From: CAVPKN01 sp964588495
GTDB lineage: Bacteria > Chlamydiota > Chlamydiia > Chlamydiales > JAAKFR01
Direction of reading: 5' to 3'
Assembly (NCBI GenBank): GCA_964588495.1
Contig: CAZPPS010000008.1
Location: 19,426 to 83,425, forward strand
DNA length: 64,000 bases
Part shown: positions 48,402-56,981 of the stretch, in pieces
Position numbering within the stretch: the first letter of the stretch is position 1
Layout of the letters: each line of letters starts with the position of its first letter
The notes under the pieces: generated by a model
What the model saw: only the letters and a program-made list of their open reading frames with translations
Told to the model about the DNA's origin: nothing
The model's database searches: none
Position numbers and translations under genes: made by a program

Positions 48402-50048
48402 TTAGTTTTTAGCAAGGAATATGGAGTACCGTCTGAATATTAAAAAGACGCAAAAGAATCCAAATAAAACTGATGAAATTCCTAAAATCAAAAAATCTCC
48501 GTATTGGGAATAAAGAGTTGTGTAATGATAAAGGGGCACTTCGACCCTTAGGACAGCGGGAAGGGAATTGACCTTTTTGCTCTCGGGAGGCAGTTGTCTT
48601 ATCACCCTTCCGAGTGCATCAATGCCACAAGTTACGCCCGTGTTGCAACACCGAAGCGCCGGAAGTCCCAGTTCTACAGATCTCAATTTTCCATGCAAAA
48701 AGTGGACTGTGGCAAGGCGCGATCTGGGCATCCAGACATCATTAGATAGATTGATTAATAGTTCAGCTCCAGCCTTTTTGGTCTCTCTCATTAAATGGCC
48801 AAAAGTCTCTTCGTAGCATATAGAGAGCCCCGCATGCGTGCCATTGATTGGAAAAATTCCAGGTTTTGTTCCAGCCGTGAAAGAGTCAGAGATCCCATAT
48901 TTGGACAGAATTTTCTTGCACCAGTTGAAAGGAATATACTCTCCCATCGGGACCAAAATTCTTTTGTTATAGCGACTTCCAGCCCCATTATCTGGCTGAA
49001 ATAAAAAAGCAGAATTATAAGCGGCGCTGTTTGGATGCCAAGGATCTAATGTTTCAAGACCCAGGACGACTGCGCTTGTGGAAATATTTGCCAATTCCTG
49101 AGCCCAGAATCGGTTTCCTACACGTTGACCCGTCATCGCTTCCGTAAAGGCAACTCCTTCAAAATATGACTCGAATGTTTTGATGGCATTTTCTACAAAA
49201 TAAATAGGATAATCTGTTCCATAGGGAACAGCTCCCTCTGGTAGAAGAATGACATCTGCCGGTTTTTCAGTGTTCAGATGTGGCCTGAGAAGGGTTAAAA
49301 TTTTCTCCCATTGCTCGATAGGACTTAATGCCTTAGATCCATTGAGTGAAACTTTTTCTTCGGGAAGAATCGCGGTTTGCACCAAAAGGGCAGAAAAGGG
49401 TTTGCGATGATCATTTTTCATCCCACTTGAATGGAGCTGAAGGTGAACACTTCCAAAAAGATAAGGGGTTGCGGCGATGACTACCCAAACCAGACTGTGA
49501 CGCCATGAAAATTGCCTAAACAGCCGCAGCGCCAAGAGATTCGTAAAAAAAACCCAAAACGAAAGCCCATAAATTCCGATAATGGAGACCATTTGCATCC
49601 CCAAATCGCTTGCTGTTAGCTCAAGCCCTACAGGATCCCAAGAGCAACCTGAAAACCAATGAAGTCTTGACCATTCGAGCAATGCCCACCCCCCGCTGAT
49701 ACCGAGCATTTCGTAGATTTTTAACTCTTTGTGAATAAATAAATTAATCAACGCAAACTGAATGCCAAAGCACACGAAAAAGCACACCAGAAAAGGATAG
49801 ATATAAATGCCTAGATAGCGATCGGAAAAAAACCAATTTAAGTGGAGAGCCATGACAGCAGAAAACCAGATAAGGGAGGTCAAAAAGCGCTCTTTTTTAG
49901 AGGAGCTCATTGAAATTCCGTTCCAAAAAAGAGCATATCCTACACAAGACGCTAAAATGCAGGCTGTTTGACTCCAATCAGGCTGGGCAAAAGCAACAAT
50001 AATAAAAGAAAAGATGTAAAAAAATAATTGTTTAACTCTGTTTCTCAT
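48402..50048 (-). CDS. lnt: Apolipoprotein N-acyltransferase
   Basis: 548 residues. About seven N-terminal membrane helices precede the periplasmic nitrilase domain. LLPEGAVPYGTD (Glu), NKRILVPMGEYIPF (Lys) and LSICYEETFGHLMRE (Cys) form the triad, and a C-terminal helix (about 515-535) anchors the end. It completes lipoprotein maturation. It is the first gene of the lnt-lpxC-fabZ-lpxA-fmt run, as in C. trachomatis CT534-CT530. Confidence 0.94.
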   Translation of the reverse strand: MRNRVKQLFFYIFSFIIVAFAQPDWSQTACILASCVGYALFWNGISMSSSKKERFLTSLIWFSAVMALHLNWFFSDRYLGIYIYPFLVCFFVCFGIQFALINLFIHKELKIYEMLGISGGWALLEWSRLHWFSGCSWDPVGLELTASDLGMQMVSIIGIYGLSFWVFFTNLLALRLFRQFSWRHSLVWVVIAATPYLFGSVHLQLHSSGMKNDHRKPFSALLVQTAILPEEKVSLNGSKALSPIEQWEKILTLLRPHLNTEKPADVILLPEGAVPYGTDYPIYFVENAIKTFESYFEGVAFTEAMTGQRVGNRFWAQELANISTSAVVLGLETLDPWHPNSAAYNSAFLFQPDNGAGSRYNKRILVPMGEYIPFNWCKKILSKYGISDSFTAGTKPGIFPINGTHAGLSICYEETFGHLMRETKKAGAELLINLSNDVWMPRSRLATVHFLHGKLRSVELGLPALRCCNTGVTCGIDALGRVIRQLPPESKKVNSLPAVLRVEVPLYHYTTLYSQYGDFLILGISSVLFGFFCVFLIFRRYSIFLAKN

Positions 50049-50092
50049 TAATATCTTGAAATTTCCTAAACAATAGACTATTATATTTGCCT

Positions 50093-51607
50093 ATGTACGG
50101 CATGCAACCCTATAATTATCACATTGCTAACTGGCAACCTTTTTGCCAGCAAACTTGGCCAGTAACCCACACAAACTCCCTCGATATTCTTAACAATACC
50201 AAAGACCTTACAAAAATTCTTCGGAAGATGTCTACAATTTCCGACGAAACTGAAGATGAGCTTAACAATAACACTTTACAAAATTTCTATGACGAGTTTT
50301 TGGGAACGTCTGCAAAAATAGAACGGTTTGTCATTGCGTGCGAATTTTTGATCGGCATCAGGACTCAATCTGCAGGAATCGGCAACTTAGAATCTCTTAA
50401 AAAAGTTTTCTGGTTGATGTACAACCGAAAAAATCACGCTCTTAAGCAAGCTTTTGTAAAACAACAAGGCTACGTGAGTCGCACTTTCTTCTCAAAGGAG
50501 GGTTGGCATGAATGGCTCCACTCAAAAACCTGTTTAGGACGCATTGCCTGCCTCTTTGCCAATTATGCGCAACCGAAGACTGCTTTTAAATTCGATCAAA
50601 TTAAAGAAATTGATATCAATACTTTAAAACAAGCCAATCTGGAAGCTGAGATTTTTTTAAGAGAAGATGAGAAAAGGCAAGCAGAAGACGATCTATTTAT
50701 TCCAAAAAGTTGGGATCAGGAGACAATCCAGGCTGGCATTGACCAGCTCCACAAGATTGTCGTTCAAATCTATAAATTCTTTCCGTCTATTAACGATCTG
50801 GCAAATTACATTAAAATCTTTTGCGACACTCAAGATGACAATTTTCTCACGCTCTTTGATGGAGAAAAAATCAAGGCAAGCCATAAAATATTCCACAAGC
50901 TAGATAGACTTTTTGCCTCCAGCACATACTTTGAAGACCTCATTACAAATGGGATAATAAGACTGGAACTCAAAGACTTAAGGAATCTGATCCTACTTAA
51001 AGATTCATTTGATGAGCAAGAAGTAAGATTTTTACGCCTCCTAAAAAAAGATAGCCTCATTAAAGAATACTCTACTGAGCAAGCCTCCCTTCAGGCTTAC
51101 AATCAATTTTCTACATTTAGCAATTCCTTTTTTTCCGCCAAGTCCCCGTCTCACAAAAAGACAAGACAAGAGATGCAATCCTTAGATAAGGCCTTGAAGG
51201 CCATAAAAAAAGCTGACTTGGGAATCCAAGAATGTGAAAAAAGCGAACAAAAATTGCATGCAAATTTGGTGAAAATCCTGATCAGCTTGGCCAGTGCCGA
51301 AGATTTTTTAGCTCAATGGGAAGAGGAAGGAGATCCTGAGATTCATCAAACAATAGATAGTTTTAAAAAACAAAAAGATGAGATCTTAGACAAACTCTAC
51401 GCTGTTCAATCTGCAAAACTCTCTAATGAACAAGATTATTACTTAGCTCTTGAAACTAAGACACTTGCTGGTTTTAAAATGACGTTTTATGATAGATATA
51501 ACGATAAGTCAATTCTGGAGGTCATTGAGGCAAACACAGCTTCTTTGATCGAAATGTCCGAAAAAAAAATCCGACAATTGGACGAGGAGTTGCAAGAGCT
51601 CTGTTGA
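50093..51607 (+). CDS. Large hypothetical helical protein
   Basis: 504 residues from the ATG at 50093 (a TTG two codons earlier is the alternative). No ribosome site is visible. It is almost wholly helical. The middle includes GWHEWLHSKTCLGRIACLFANYA; the C-terminal third (about 360-500) is heptad-like (QEMQSLDKALKAIKKADLGIQEC, IEMSEKKIRQLDEELQELC) and probably a coiled coil. It has no membrane segment or signal. It is divergent from lnt and upstream of the rRNA methyltransferase, at the point where the two Chlamydia-syntenic blocks meet. I recognise no family; an exported effector is possible but unsupported. Confidence 0.65.
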   Translation: MYGMQPYNYHIANWQPFCQQTWPVTHTNSLDILNNTKDLTKILRKMSTISDETEDELNNNTLQNFYDEFLGTSAKIERFVIACEFLIGIRTQSAGIGNLESLKKVFWLMYNRKNHALKQAFVKQQGYVSRTFFSKEGWHEWLHSKTCLGRIACLFANYAQPKTAFKFDQIKEIDINTLKQANLEAEIFLREDEKRQAEDDLFIPKSWDQETIQAGIDQLHKIVVQIYKFFPSINDLANYIKIFCDTQDDNFLTLFDGEKIKASHKIFHKLDRLFASSTYFEDLITNGIIRLELKDLRNLILLKDSFDEQEVRFLRLLKKDSLIKEYSTEQASLQAYNQFSTFSNSFFSAKSPSHKKTRQEMQSLDKALKAIKKADLGIQECEKSEQKLHANLVKILISLASAEDFLAQWEEEGDPEIHQTIDSFKKQKDEILDKLYAVQSAKLSNEQDYYLALETKTLAGFKMTFYDRYNDKSILEVIEANTASLIEMSEKKIRQLDEELQELC

Positions 51608-51657
51608 AAAAACACTATAAATTCTATAATAACCTGAGTTAATATCTTTGTAATGTT

Positions 51658-52785
51658 ATGAAATTGTCTTTTCCCGAACACCATTTATTTCAGCTCCTTA
51701 AAAGGTATGAGAACCAGCATCTAGCTCTCGATCTTTTTCTCAGTCAATATTTTAAAGCAAACAAAGCCTTAGGATCCAAAGATCGTCAGCTAATTGCCCA
51801 TGCAGTTTATGGGATGAGCCGCTTCAAATTGCTTCTCGATTATTTGGCAGGCCCTGCCCCCAATTGGGAACAACGCTACGCCATTTTTAGAAGCTTTCAG
51901 CCCAATAGCTACCTTAGCGTCAATACGATCCCCCTCCATGTCCGGGTCAGTTTCCCTGAAGAACTCTTTACGCTGCTAAAAGATGCTTATGGAGAAGAGA
52001 AAGCGATAGAGCTTTGCCAGATCAGCAATACGGAAGCTCCTATCGCTGTGAGAATCAACCCTCTAAAAACCACGCGTGCCGAAATGCTTTCGAAATGGCA
52101 AGCGGAATATGATGTGGTCCCTTGCGAACACTCCCCTTTTGGGATTCAATTTAAAAAACGGGTCCCCTTAACCTCTTTTCCGGAATTTAAAGAAGGCTTT
52201 TTTGAAATTCAAGATGAAGCCAGCCAATTGGCAGCCGCACTTGTAAAAGTTAAACCTCAAGAACTTGCTCTTGATTATTGTTCGGGAGCTGGAGGTAAAA
52301 CTCTAGGCTTTGCCCATTTGATGAAAAATACAGGACAAGTCTTTCTTCACGATATCCGGGCCAATATCTTAGAGCAGGCACGCAAACGTCTAAAGCGCGC
52401 CGGGATTCAAAACGGACAGTTTCTACCTGCAGGTCATTTAGCATTAGGAAAGCTCAAAAAGAAGATGGATTGGGTCTTAGTGGATGCTCCTTGCACCGGC
52501 ACGGGCACTCTCAGACGCAATCCCGACCAAAAATGGAGATTTTCCGTTGAGATGCTTGAGCGATTGGTAGGACAGCAAAGGATGATCTTTGAAAAAGGTT
52601 TAAGCTATCTGAAGCCTGGAGGGAAGATTGTCTACGCGACTTGTTCGATGCTACCCGCTGAGAATGAACGCCAGATCGAGCATTTCATGAAAGTTTACGA
52701 TCTCAAACTTGTGGATCAACCTTTCGTTTCTTTGCCCTCGTATGGGGGGATGGATGGCTTCTTCGCCGCTACCCTATCTCGTTAA
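51658..52785 (+). CDS. rRNA/tRNA cytosine-C5 methyltransferase (RsmB/Fmu family)
   Basis: 375 residues. The N-terminal NusB-like helical part (1-130) is reduced. The SAM domain contains ALDYCSGAGGKTLGFAHLM (motif I), DWVLVDAPCTGTGTLRRNPDQKW (motif IV with the PC cysteine) and YATCSMLPAENE (motif VI TC cysteine). Both catalytic cysteines are intact. It methylates cytosine in rRNA (C967-type) or tRNA. It corresponds to CT553 in the syntenic block. It is convergent with dacF. Confidence 0.92.
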   Translation: MKLSFPEHHLFQLLKRYENQHLALDLFLSQYFKANKALGSKDRQLIAHAVYGMSRFKLLLDYLAGPAPNWEQRYAIFRSFQPNSYLSVNTIPLHVRVSFPEELFTLLKDAYGEEKAIELCQISNTEAPIAVRINPLKTTRAEMLSKWQAEYDVVPCEHSPFGIQFKKRVPLTSFPEFKEGFFEIQDEASQLAAALVKVKPQELALDYCSGAGGKTLGFAHLMKNTGQVFLHDIRANILEQARKRLKRAGIQNGQFLPAGHLALGKLKKKMDWVLVDAPCTGTGTLRRNPDQKWRFSVEMLERLVGQQRMIFEKGLSYLKPGGKIVYATCSMLPAENERQIEHFMKVYDLKLVDQPFVSLPSYGGMDGFFAATLSR

Positions 52786-52827
52786 TTCCGAACCATACTG
52801 CAAAGAAAATCCTAAGACTGTGCAGGC

Positions 52828-54108
52828 TTACATAATATTTCGTGAACGCTTGGGTTTGCGGAGGAAGCGCCACCCAAAAAATAGAATCAAGGCACTCGTG
52901 ATCACAAATCCCAGTTTGCGGGCGCCCGATCCTGAACATTGGGACTTCGTTTGCCTCCAAAGCGTTGGTTTTACTTCATTTAAGGCAAGCAACGGCACTT
53001 GGCTCATCACATTTCCCTGAATATCAATGATTTTCACCAAGCCAACACGCGCGTCTTGGGCAATTGGAAGACGGGGAATTTCCCAGCTTACCACAGCTTT
53101 TACAGGGCTTTCCTCTGAAGGGTAAAAATCATAGGACAAATTTTCGGGAAGATGGGTCTTCAATACACTGGAAGCTCCCGCGATCCGCTTCGTAATTTTC
53201 TGCTCACCGGCCTCCATCAGCGTGCGACGCATTTCAGGTTCGTTAAAGGCTGTTTCAAACATCTTAATGACATCCAGATAAAGCTCGCTGCGCGCTCCTT
53301 TATAGCCTAAGGCGACCGCGATCAATAAACGGTCTCCATCAACGGCCGCTGCCACTAAATTTTTTCCAGAGGTTTGTGTAAAACCCGTCTTAACGCCAAT
53401 GGCCTTTTGGTAATACAAAGTCCCCTTTTTTAGAAGCTGGTTTGTCTGAACACAATGTCTTTCAAGCTCCAGGTTCGTTTTTGGTAGAGTATAGCTTGTC
53501 CTCGCTACAATCTCCCGAAAGATAGGGTCTTTTAGAGCCTCTTTTGCCATAAGGCTTAAGTCATAAGCCGTTGTGATATGGGCAGGGTGATGGAGCCCAT
53601 GAGGATTGTTGTAGTTCGTATTTTTGCACCCAATTTCCTGAAGATAGAGATTCATTTCCTCCATAAAATTGGGAATGGTTTTCCCAAGACCTTGGGCAAT
53701 GACATTGGCAGCATCATTTGCAGAGGCGATTAAGAGAGCGTGCAGCAAGTCCTTAAATTTCAGCTCTTCTCCCCTTTTGATCCCCACGTGTGTGCCATCG
53801 GTTTCTAGCCAATGAGGGGGGCTACGGTAGTTAGACTGTTTCTTAGCCTGGGGGGTAATCGATGCAATAGACTCACGCTCAGCTACAAACAACAAATCCT
53901 CCTGTTGGCATTTTTGAAGAGCAAACAGGGCTGTCGCGATTTTTGTGGTGCTGGCAGGAAAAGCCGGGCTGTGTTCATTTTTGGCAAATAGGACTCGGCC
54001 CGTTTTACCATTAATTAAGATTGCAGATTCTGCATTTACTGTAAGTTCTAGAGGCTGAGCACTCAGAAATCCGAAGAGACCAAGAAAGGTGAATAAAACG
54101 AAGTGCAT
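52828..54108 (-). CDS. dacF: D-alanyl-D-alanine carboxypeptidase (PBP5/6-like)
   Basis: 426 residues with signal peptide MHFVLFTFLGLFGFLSAQ. STTK (SxxK, about 53) with LFAKNEHSPAFPASTTKIATAL, SAN (SANDAAN, about 133) and KTG (GVKTGFTQTSGKN, about 243) are complete. A C-terminal helix (LGFVITSALILFFGWRFL) replaces the usual amphipathic anchor, so the protein is membrane-tethered. It trims peptide stems of the reduced chlamydial peptidoglycan. It corresponds to CT551. Confidence 0.95.
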   Translation of the reverse strand: MHFVLFTFLGLFGFLSAQPLELTVNAESAILINGKTGRVLFAKNEHSPAFPASTTKIATALFALQKCQQEDLLFVAERESIASITPQAKKQSNYRSPPHWLETDGTHVGIKRGEELKFKDLLHALLIASANDAANVIAQGLGKTIPNFMEEMNLYLQEIGCKNTNYNNPHGLHHPAHITTAYDLSLMAKEALKDPIFREIVARTSYTLPKTNLELERHCVQTNQLLKKGTLYYQKAIGVKTGFTQTSGKNLVAAAVDGDRLLIAVALGYKGARSELYLDVIKMFETAFNEPEMRRTLMEAGEQKITKRIAGASSVLKTHLPENLSYDFYPSEESPVKAVVSWEIPRLPIAQDARVGLVKIIDIQGNVMSQVPLLALNEVKPTLWRQTKSQCSGSGARKLGFVITSALILFFGWRFLRKPKRSRNIM

Positions 54109-54157
54109 GAGGTGAGGATAATGGATAGGTCATATTGAAAGAAGTAAGAAAAATTAT

Positions 54158-54187
54158 TTGACAGACCCCCCATTTATTTTCTAAAAT
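54158..54187 (+). promoter_or_regulatory. Strong housekeeping promoter before the hairpin leader
   Basis: TTGACA (54158-54163), 18-base spacer, TAAAAT (54182-54187). Transcription would start near 54194, just before the long palindrome. Confidence 0.7.
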
Positions 54188-54193
54188 AAGGGC

Positions 54194-54373
54194 CGAGGGC
54201 GTGATAACCTGAGTTTTGGGTTATTTTTCCTCGTAATCAGCGGATTTTTGTGAGGCACAATCGCTTTTTTTGGCGAAGCTCCTAGCTGAAAGCGCAATTG
54301 GTGAGCAAAAAAGTGCGATTTGGACCACAAAAATCCCTGAGGATGAGGGATAAGAACCCAAAATGCAGGTTGA
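54194..54373 (+). ncRNA. Long imperfect hairpin RNA, 6S-like or regulatory leader
   Basis: 54206-54222 pairs with 54355-54371 (16 of 17 positions including one G-T). A symmetric unpaired zone of about 15+15 bases (223-237 / 340-354) follows. Then 54238-54254 pairs with 54325-54339, 54259-54264 with 54315-54320, and a T-run with an A-run; an inner stem AGCT-CCT-AGCT lies near the tip. A closing stem, central bubble and long terminal stem of about 170 nt is the plan of 6S RNA. The start codon of the next gene lies six bases after the hairpin. A mobile palindrome is an alternative. Confidence 0.45.
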
Positions 54374-54376
54374 GAG

Positions 54377-54799
54377 ATGAATCCAGAAGAGTTAGAGATT
54401 GATTACCAAAAATATATTGGCAATCTAAAACAGTTTGTTCCAGATGGAGTTGTGGAAATCGATCTTTCCCTGCTGGGCGAGCTTGGACTTTTGTCCTGCG
54501 CAGAGGCAGAGATTGACGATGCTTCTTTGACACACAACTTTTATGTTGTGGAGTCAGCAGATAAACTGACCCTTTTTAATCAGAAATTTGTAGTGTGGAT
54601 TGTCCCAAAACTTGTCGATCAGACACCGACTACTTATACCTTAATTGCTTTGAAAGAAAAAAAGCAGACCCATTTGGAAATGGTTTTTGCCACATCGGGG
54701 GTTTATAACCATTCCAATCTCGTGCTTCGGATCCTGGAGAAATTCTTGGATCAGATTGAGGAGAATGAGGCGGAGTTGGTTAAGTATAATAAGGGCTAA
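54377..54799 (+). CDS. Hypothetical protein at the CT550 position
   Basis: 140 residues, soluble and acidic. It is predicted alpha/beta, with PDGVVEIDLSLLGELGLLS, FNQKFVVWIVPKLVD and TYTLIALKEKKQTHLEMVFA. It has no signal, membrane segment or catalytic motif. It sits between dacF and the rsbW-like gene, matching CT550 by position. It is preceded by a strong promoter and a long hairpin leader, and followed by a GGGCAC-type palindrome. The ribosome site (AGGTTGAGAG) is partly within the hairpin. The function is unknown. Confidence 0.65.
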   Translation: MNPEELEIDYQKYIGNLKQFVPDGVVEIDLSLLGELGLLSCAEAEIDDASLTHNFYVVESADKLTLFNQKFVVWIVPKLVDQTPTTYTLIALKEKKQTHLEMVFATSGVYNHSNLVLRILEKFLDQIEENEAELVKYNKG

Positions 54800-54808
54800 G
54801 TATTTCCA

Positions 54809-54869
54809 ATTCCCGTCCCCTTAAAAATTTGAGCCCGTGATTTTTTAGATCGGGCAAGGGCACGGGAAT
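54809..54869. repeat. GGGCAC-type palindromic repeat between convergent genes
   Basis: ATTCCCGTCCCC at 54809 is inverted as GGGCAAGGGCACGGGAAT at 54852-54869. It separates the convergent CT550-position gene and rsbW-like gene and may terminate both. Confidence 0.7.
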
Positions 54870-54875
54870 GTTTGG

Positions 54876-55292
54876 CTATTCTATAAGAAACGCCAGCCGC
54901 AAAACATTCTCATCCCCTTTCCGTTGGTAGCTAGCTTCATCGATGATTTTCCGAAGAAGGTGTATCCCTAGGCCACCGATCCGTCTTTCATGGACAGGCT
55001 TATCCACTTCAAGGGCAAGCTCTGCCCCAATTGGATTAAACGCACGTCCCTGATCACGCAAAACAATTTCAAAGCGGTGTCTTTTTTGGCAGCATTCGAT
55101 GGATATTCCTCCCTTTGCCTCTGCATAAGCGTAGGAAATAATATTCACGATCGCCTCTTCACAAGCGATCTCCATCCTATTTAAGGCCTTATCTTTCATG
55201 CCACATTGAATCGCTTCCATGCGCACATAGGCCATCATCTGATCTAACAGGGTAAGATCGGCTTGAAAATCCATAAAATCGGATACTACCAA
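54876..55292 (-). CDS. RsbW-like anti-sigma factor / serine kinase
   Basis: 138 residues of the HATPase_c_2 family. The N-box is RMEIACEEAIVNIISYAYAE, G1 is LRDQGRAFNP and G2 is RRIGGLGIHLLRKI. Such kinases phosphorylate STAS-domain anti-sigma antagonists and bind sigma factors. It corresponds to CT549 (rsbW) in C. trachomatis, part of the partner-switch module thought to sense metabolic state. It overlaps the lptE-like stop by seven bases and so is translated from the same message. Its partners are not in this window. Confidence 0.9.
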   Translation of the reverse strand: MVVSDFMDFQADLTLLDQMMAYVRMEAIQCGMKDKALNRMEIACEEAIVNIISYAYAEAKGGISIECCQKRHRFEIVLRDQGRAFNPIGAELALEVDKPVHERRIGGLGIHLLRKIIDEASYQRKGDENVLRLAFLIE

Positions 55293-55948
55293 CTATTGTT
55301 GAGGTAGTCCACAATCTTTTCAGCAAGTAGCTCGCACGCCGGCAGAAAAGCAGCATCTTGCGCGGGGTTGTGCATTTCAAGCTGCCCTAAAGAAAAACTG
55401 TTTTGATCGACGTTGCTCAAGTCAGGCTCAAAATCGTAATCTAAAAAGCTTTTAAGACATAATGGGCCAAAAATGCACGTTTGTGTGCATTGATCGATGA
55501 GCGTCACATTTGCAACGAGCTCTAACCGGGCAGCATTAGCAACGACGTTTTTTTTGTAATAGTGATCTCCAATATCCGGAGGCGCATACACAAAACCGAT
55601 GTTTTCGTCACCTGGAGGAAGCAGAATCACTCTTAAAACAAGGTCCGCGCCGCTGGAAACAACTTTTAGTGCCCCTTTAGAAGAAATCGTCCGGATTATA
55701 GAAGATGTGAGGACCCCTAAGTTGTCCCCTTCAACATAGGGCACACAGACGGTGGCATATTTGTCTGCGATTTCTCCTCGCCCAAAGTGGTAGCCGCAGC
55801 TTGGTAAAAAAAGTAAGAGAATTAAACACAACAACCTTCCTGGAGTGCGGCGATTATTCGCCGCCCTTGAATGGGCAATCAGCCTATTTGGCAATTGAAG
55901 GGCGACGAATAATCGCCGCACTCCAGGAAGGTTTCTAAAACTAAGCAC
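55286..55948 (-). CDS. lptE: LptE-like LPS-assembly lipoprotein, 5' end overlapped by a repeat
   Basis: The longest frame has 220 residues. The recognisable protein begins at a lipoprotein signal (LCLILLLFLPSCGYHFG, lipobox Cys about 52). It continues with ADKYATVCVPYVEGDNLGVLTSSIIRTIS, the LptE/RlpB pattern, and matches CT548 by position. Residues 5-41 of the frame (LPGVRRLFVALQLPN...) are encoded by a palindromic repeat (55833-55934), so the gene's own start is lost or masked. A TTG near 55830 right after AGGAAGG is one candidate. It probably pairs with LptD in the outer membrane. It follows bamD and overlaps it by eight bases in the long form. Confidence 0.75.
   Translation of the reverse strand: MLSFRNLPGVRRLFVALQLPNRLIAHSRAANNRRTPGRLLCLILLLFLPSCGYHFGRGEIADKYATVCVPYVEGDNLGVLTSSIIRTISSKGALKVVSSGADLVLRVILLPPGDENIGFVYAPPDIGDHYYKKNVVANAARLELVANVTLIDQCTQTCIFGPLCLKSFLDYDFEPDLSNVDQNSFSLGQLEMHNPAQDAAFLPACELLAEKIVDYLNNSW
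55833..55934. repeat. CCTGGAGTGCGGCGA-family palindrome, large inverted pair
   Basis: AACCTTCCTGGAGTGCGGCG, then ATTATTCGCCGCCCTT, is inverted with few mismatches over 41 bases around a 19-base loop. Each arm also contains a nested GCGGCGA-TTAT-TCGCCGC hairpin. It lies within the longest lptE frame. Confidence 0.85.
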
Positions 55949-56897
55949 GGTTGGAGACCGCAGCTCCTAATTTGGCAAGCCGCTCCTGGCTTTTAGCGGC
56001 AGCCTGCGTCCCAGGGTATCTACGAATTGTGTCGACATAGTAGATCGTAGAGGCATCTGGCTTTTTCTTGCGCTCATAAAAACGTCCGGTATCATAAAGA
56101 CTCTGTGCGTATACTTCCTGCATCATAATCAGATTCGATTTTGCCGTATCTACACGCATATCCGAAGGGAAGCTTTTGTAAAAACGTTGCAAGTTGACCT
56201 GTGCCAGGGCAATTAAATCAGGATTTTGTGATTCGACACGGCTCTGTTCCACATAAATTTCTGAAATCGTTACAAAGCTGTCAGCAGAAAGCGAGTGTCT
56301 TGGGAAACGGCGTGTAAGAAGTTGGAGCGCATCGATCGCTTCGCGGTACTGTCTTCTAGCCCGTGATAGATCGGCTTTATTGTAAAGCGCTTGTGCTGCA
56401 ATCTCTTTTCCAGGAAGGGCTGCAATAATTTCGTCATAGAGCGCTATTGAGTCCTTTTTGGCAGGTGCCCATCTAGGAAATTTTTCCAATCCAAAAAGGT
56501 GTCTTTTAGAACCGTGCGCATAGTGATTGGCAATTTGCAATTTGTACTCAAAAACTTTTTCAAAATGTTTGAGTTTGCCCCCACTTTCGAGGTACCGATC
56601 AAAGTATTTATTGGAAACCTCTAAATCCCCCTCAAAATAAATAGAGCAAGCTGCATAGAAAAGAGCATCTTGATAGAAAGGTGATTTTTGATAGTGATAA
56701 TTAATCACCATAAAATTAATCAACGCATTATCCCAATTTTTCTTTTGAAACTCTTGCAATCCCAAATCATAATGTTCCTGCACAGAGTGTTTTGGGGCAA
56801 ATTTTTCAGGTGACCAATTTCCATTGGTGTAGGTATATGCTCCAAAAAGAGTTACAGGAAACAAAAGGGCACAAAAAAATAAAGACAGTAGACGCAT
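55941..56897 (-). CDS. bamD: BamD-like TPR outer membrane assembly protein
   Basis: 318 residues with signal peptide MRLLSLFFCALLFPVTLFGAYTY. Five TPR-like repeats follow, e.g. EHYDLGLQEFQKKNWDNALINF, FYQDALFYAACSIYFEGD, AAQALYNKADLSRARRQYREAID and DTGRFYERKKKPDASTIYYVD. This is the YfiO/BamD architecture, which recruits BamA substrates. No lipobox Cys is at the expected cleavage site, so the protein may be periplasmic rather than lipid-anchored. It matches CT547 by position. It starts the bamD-lptE-rsbW run. Confidence 0.8.
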   Translation of the reverse strand: MRLLSLFFCALLFPVTLFGAYTYTNGNWSPEKFAPKHSVQEHYDLGLQEFQKKNWDNALINFMVINYHYQKSPFYQDALFYAACSIYFEGDLEVSNKYFDRYLESGGKLKHFEKVFEYKLQIANHYAHGSKRHLFGLEKFPRWAPAKKDSIALYDEIIAALPGKEIAAQALYNKADLSRARRQYREAIDALQLLTRRFPRHSLSADSFVTISEIYVEQSRVESQNPDLIALAQVNLQRFYKSFPSDMRVDTAKSNLIMMQEVYAQSLYDTGRFYERKKKPDASTIYYVDTIRRYPGTQAAAKSQERLAKLGAAVSNRA

Positions 56898-56981
56898 GTG
56901 GACCTATCATGTAAATGAATGTGGATGATAATGTTTAGCCTAAGTTACTGTCAAACCGAGAAAAACTCGCAAGGAACTTAC

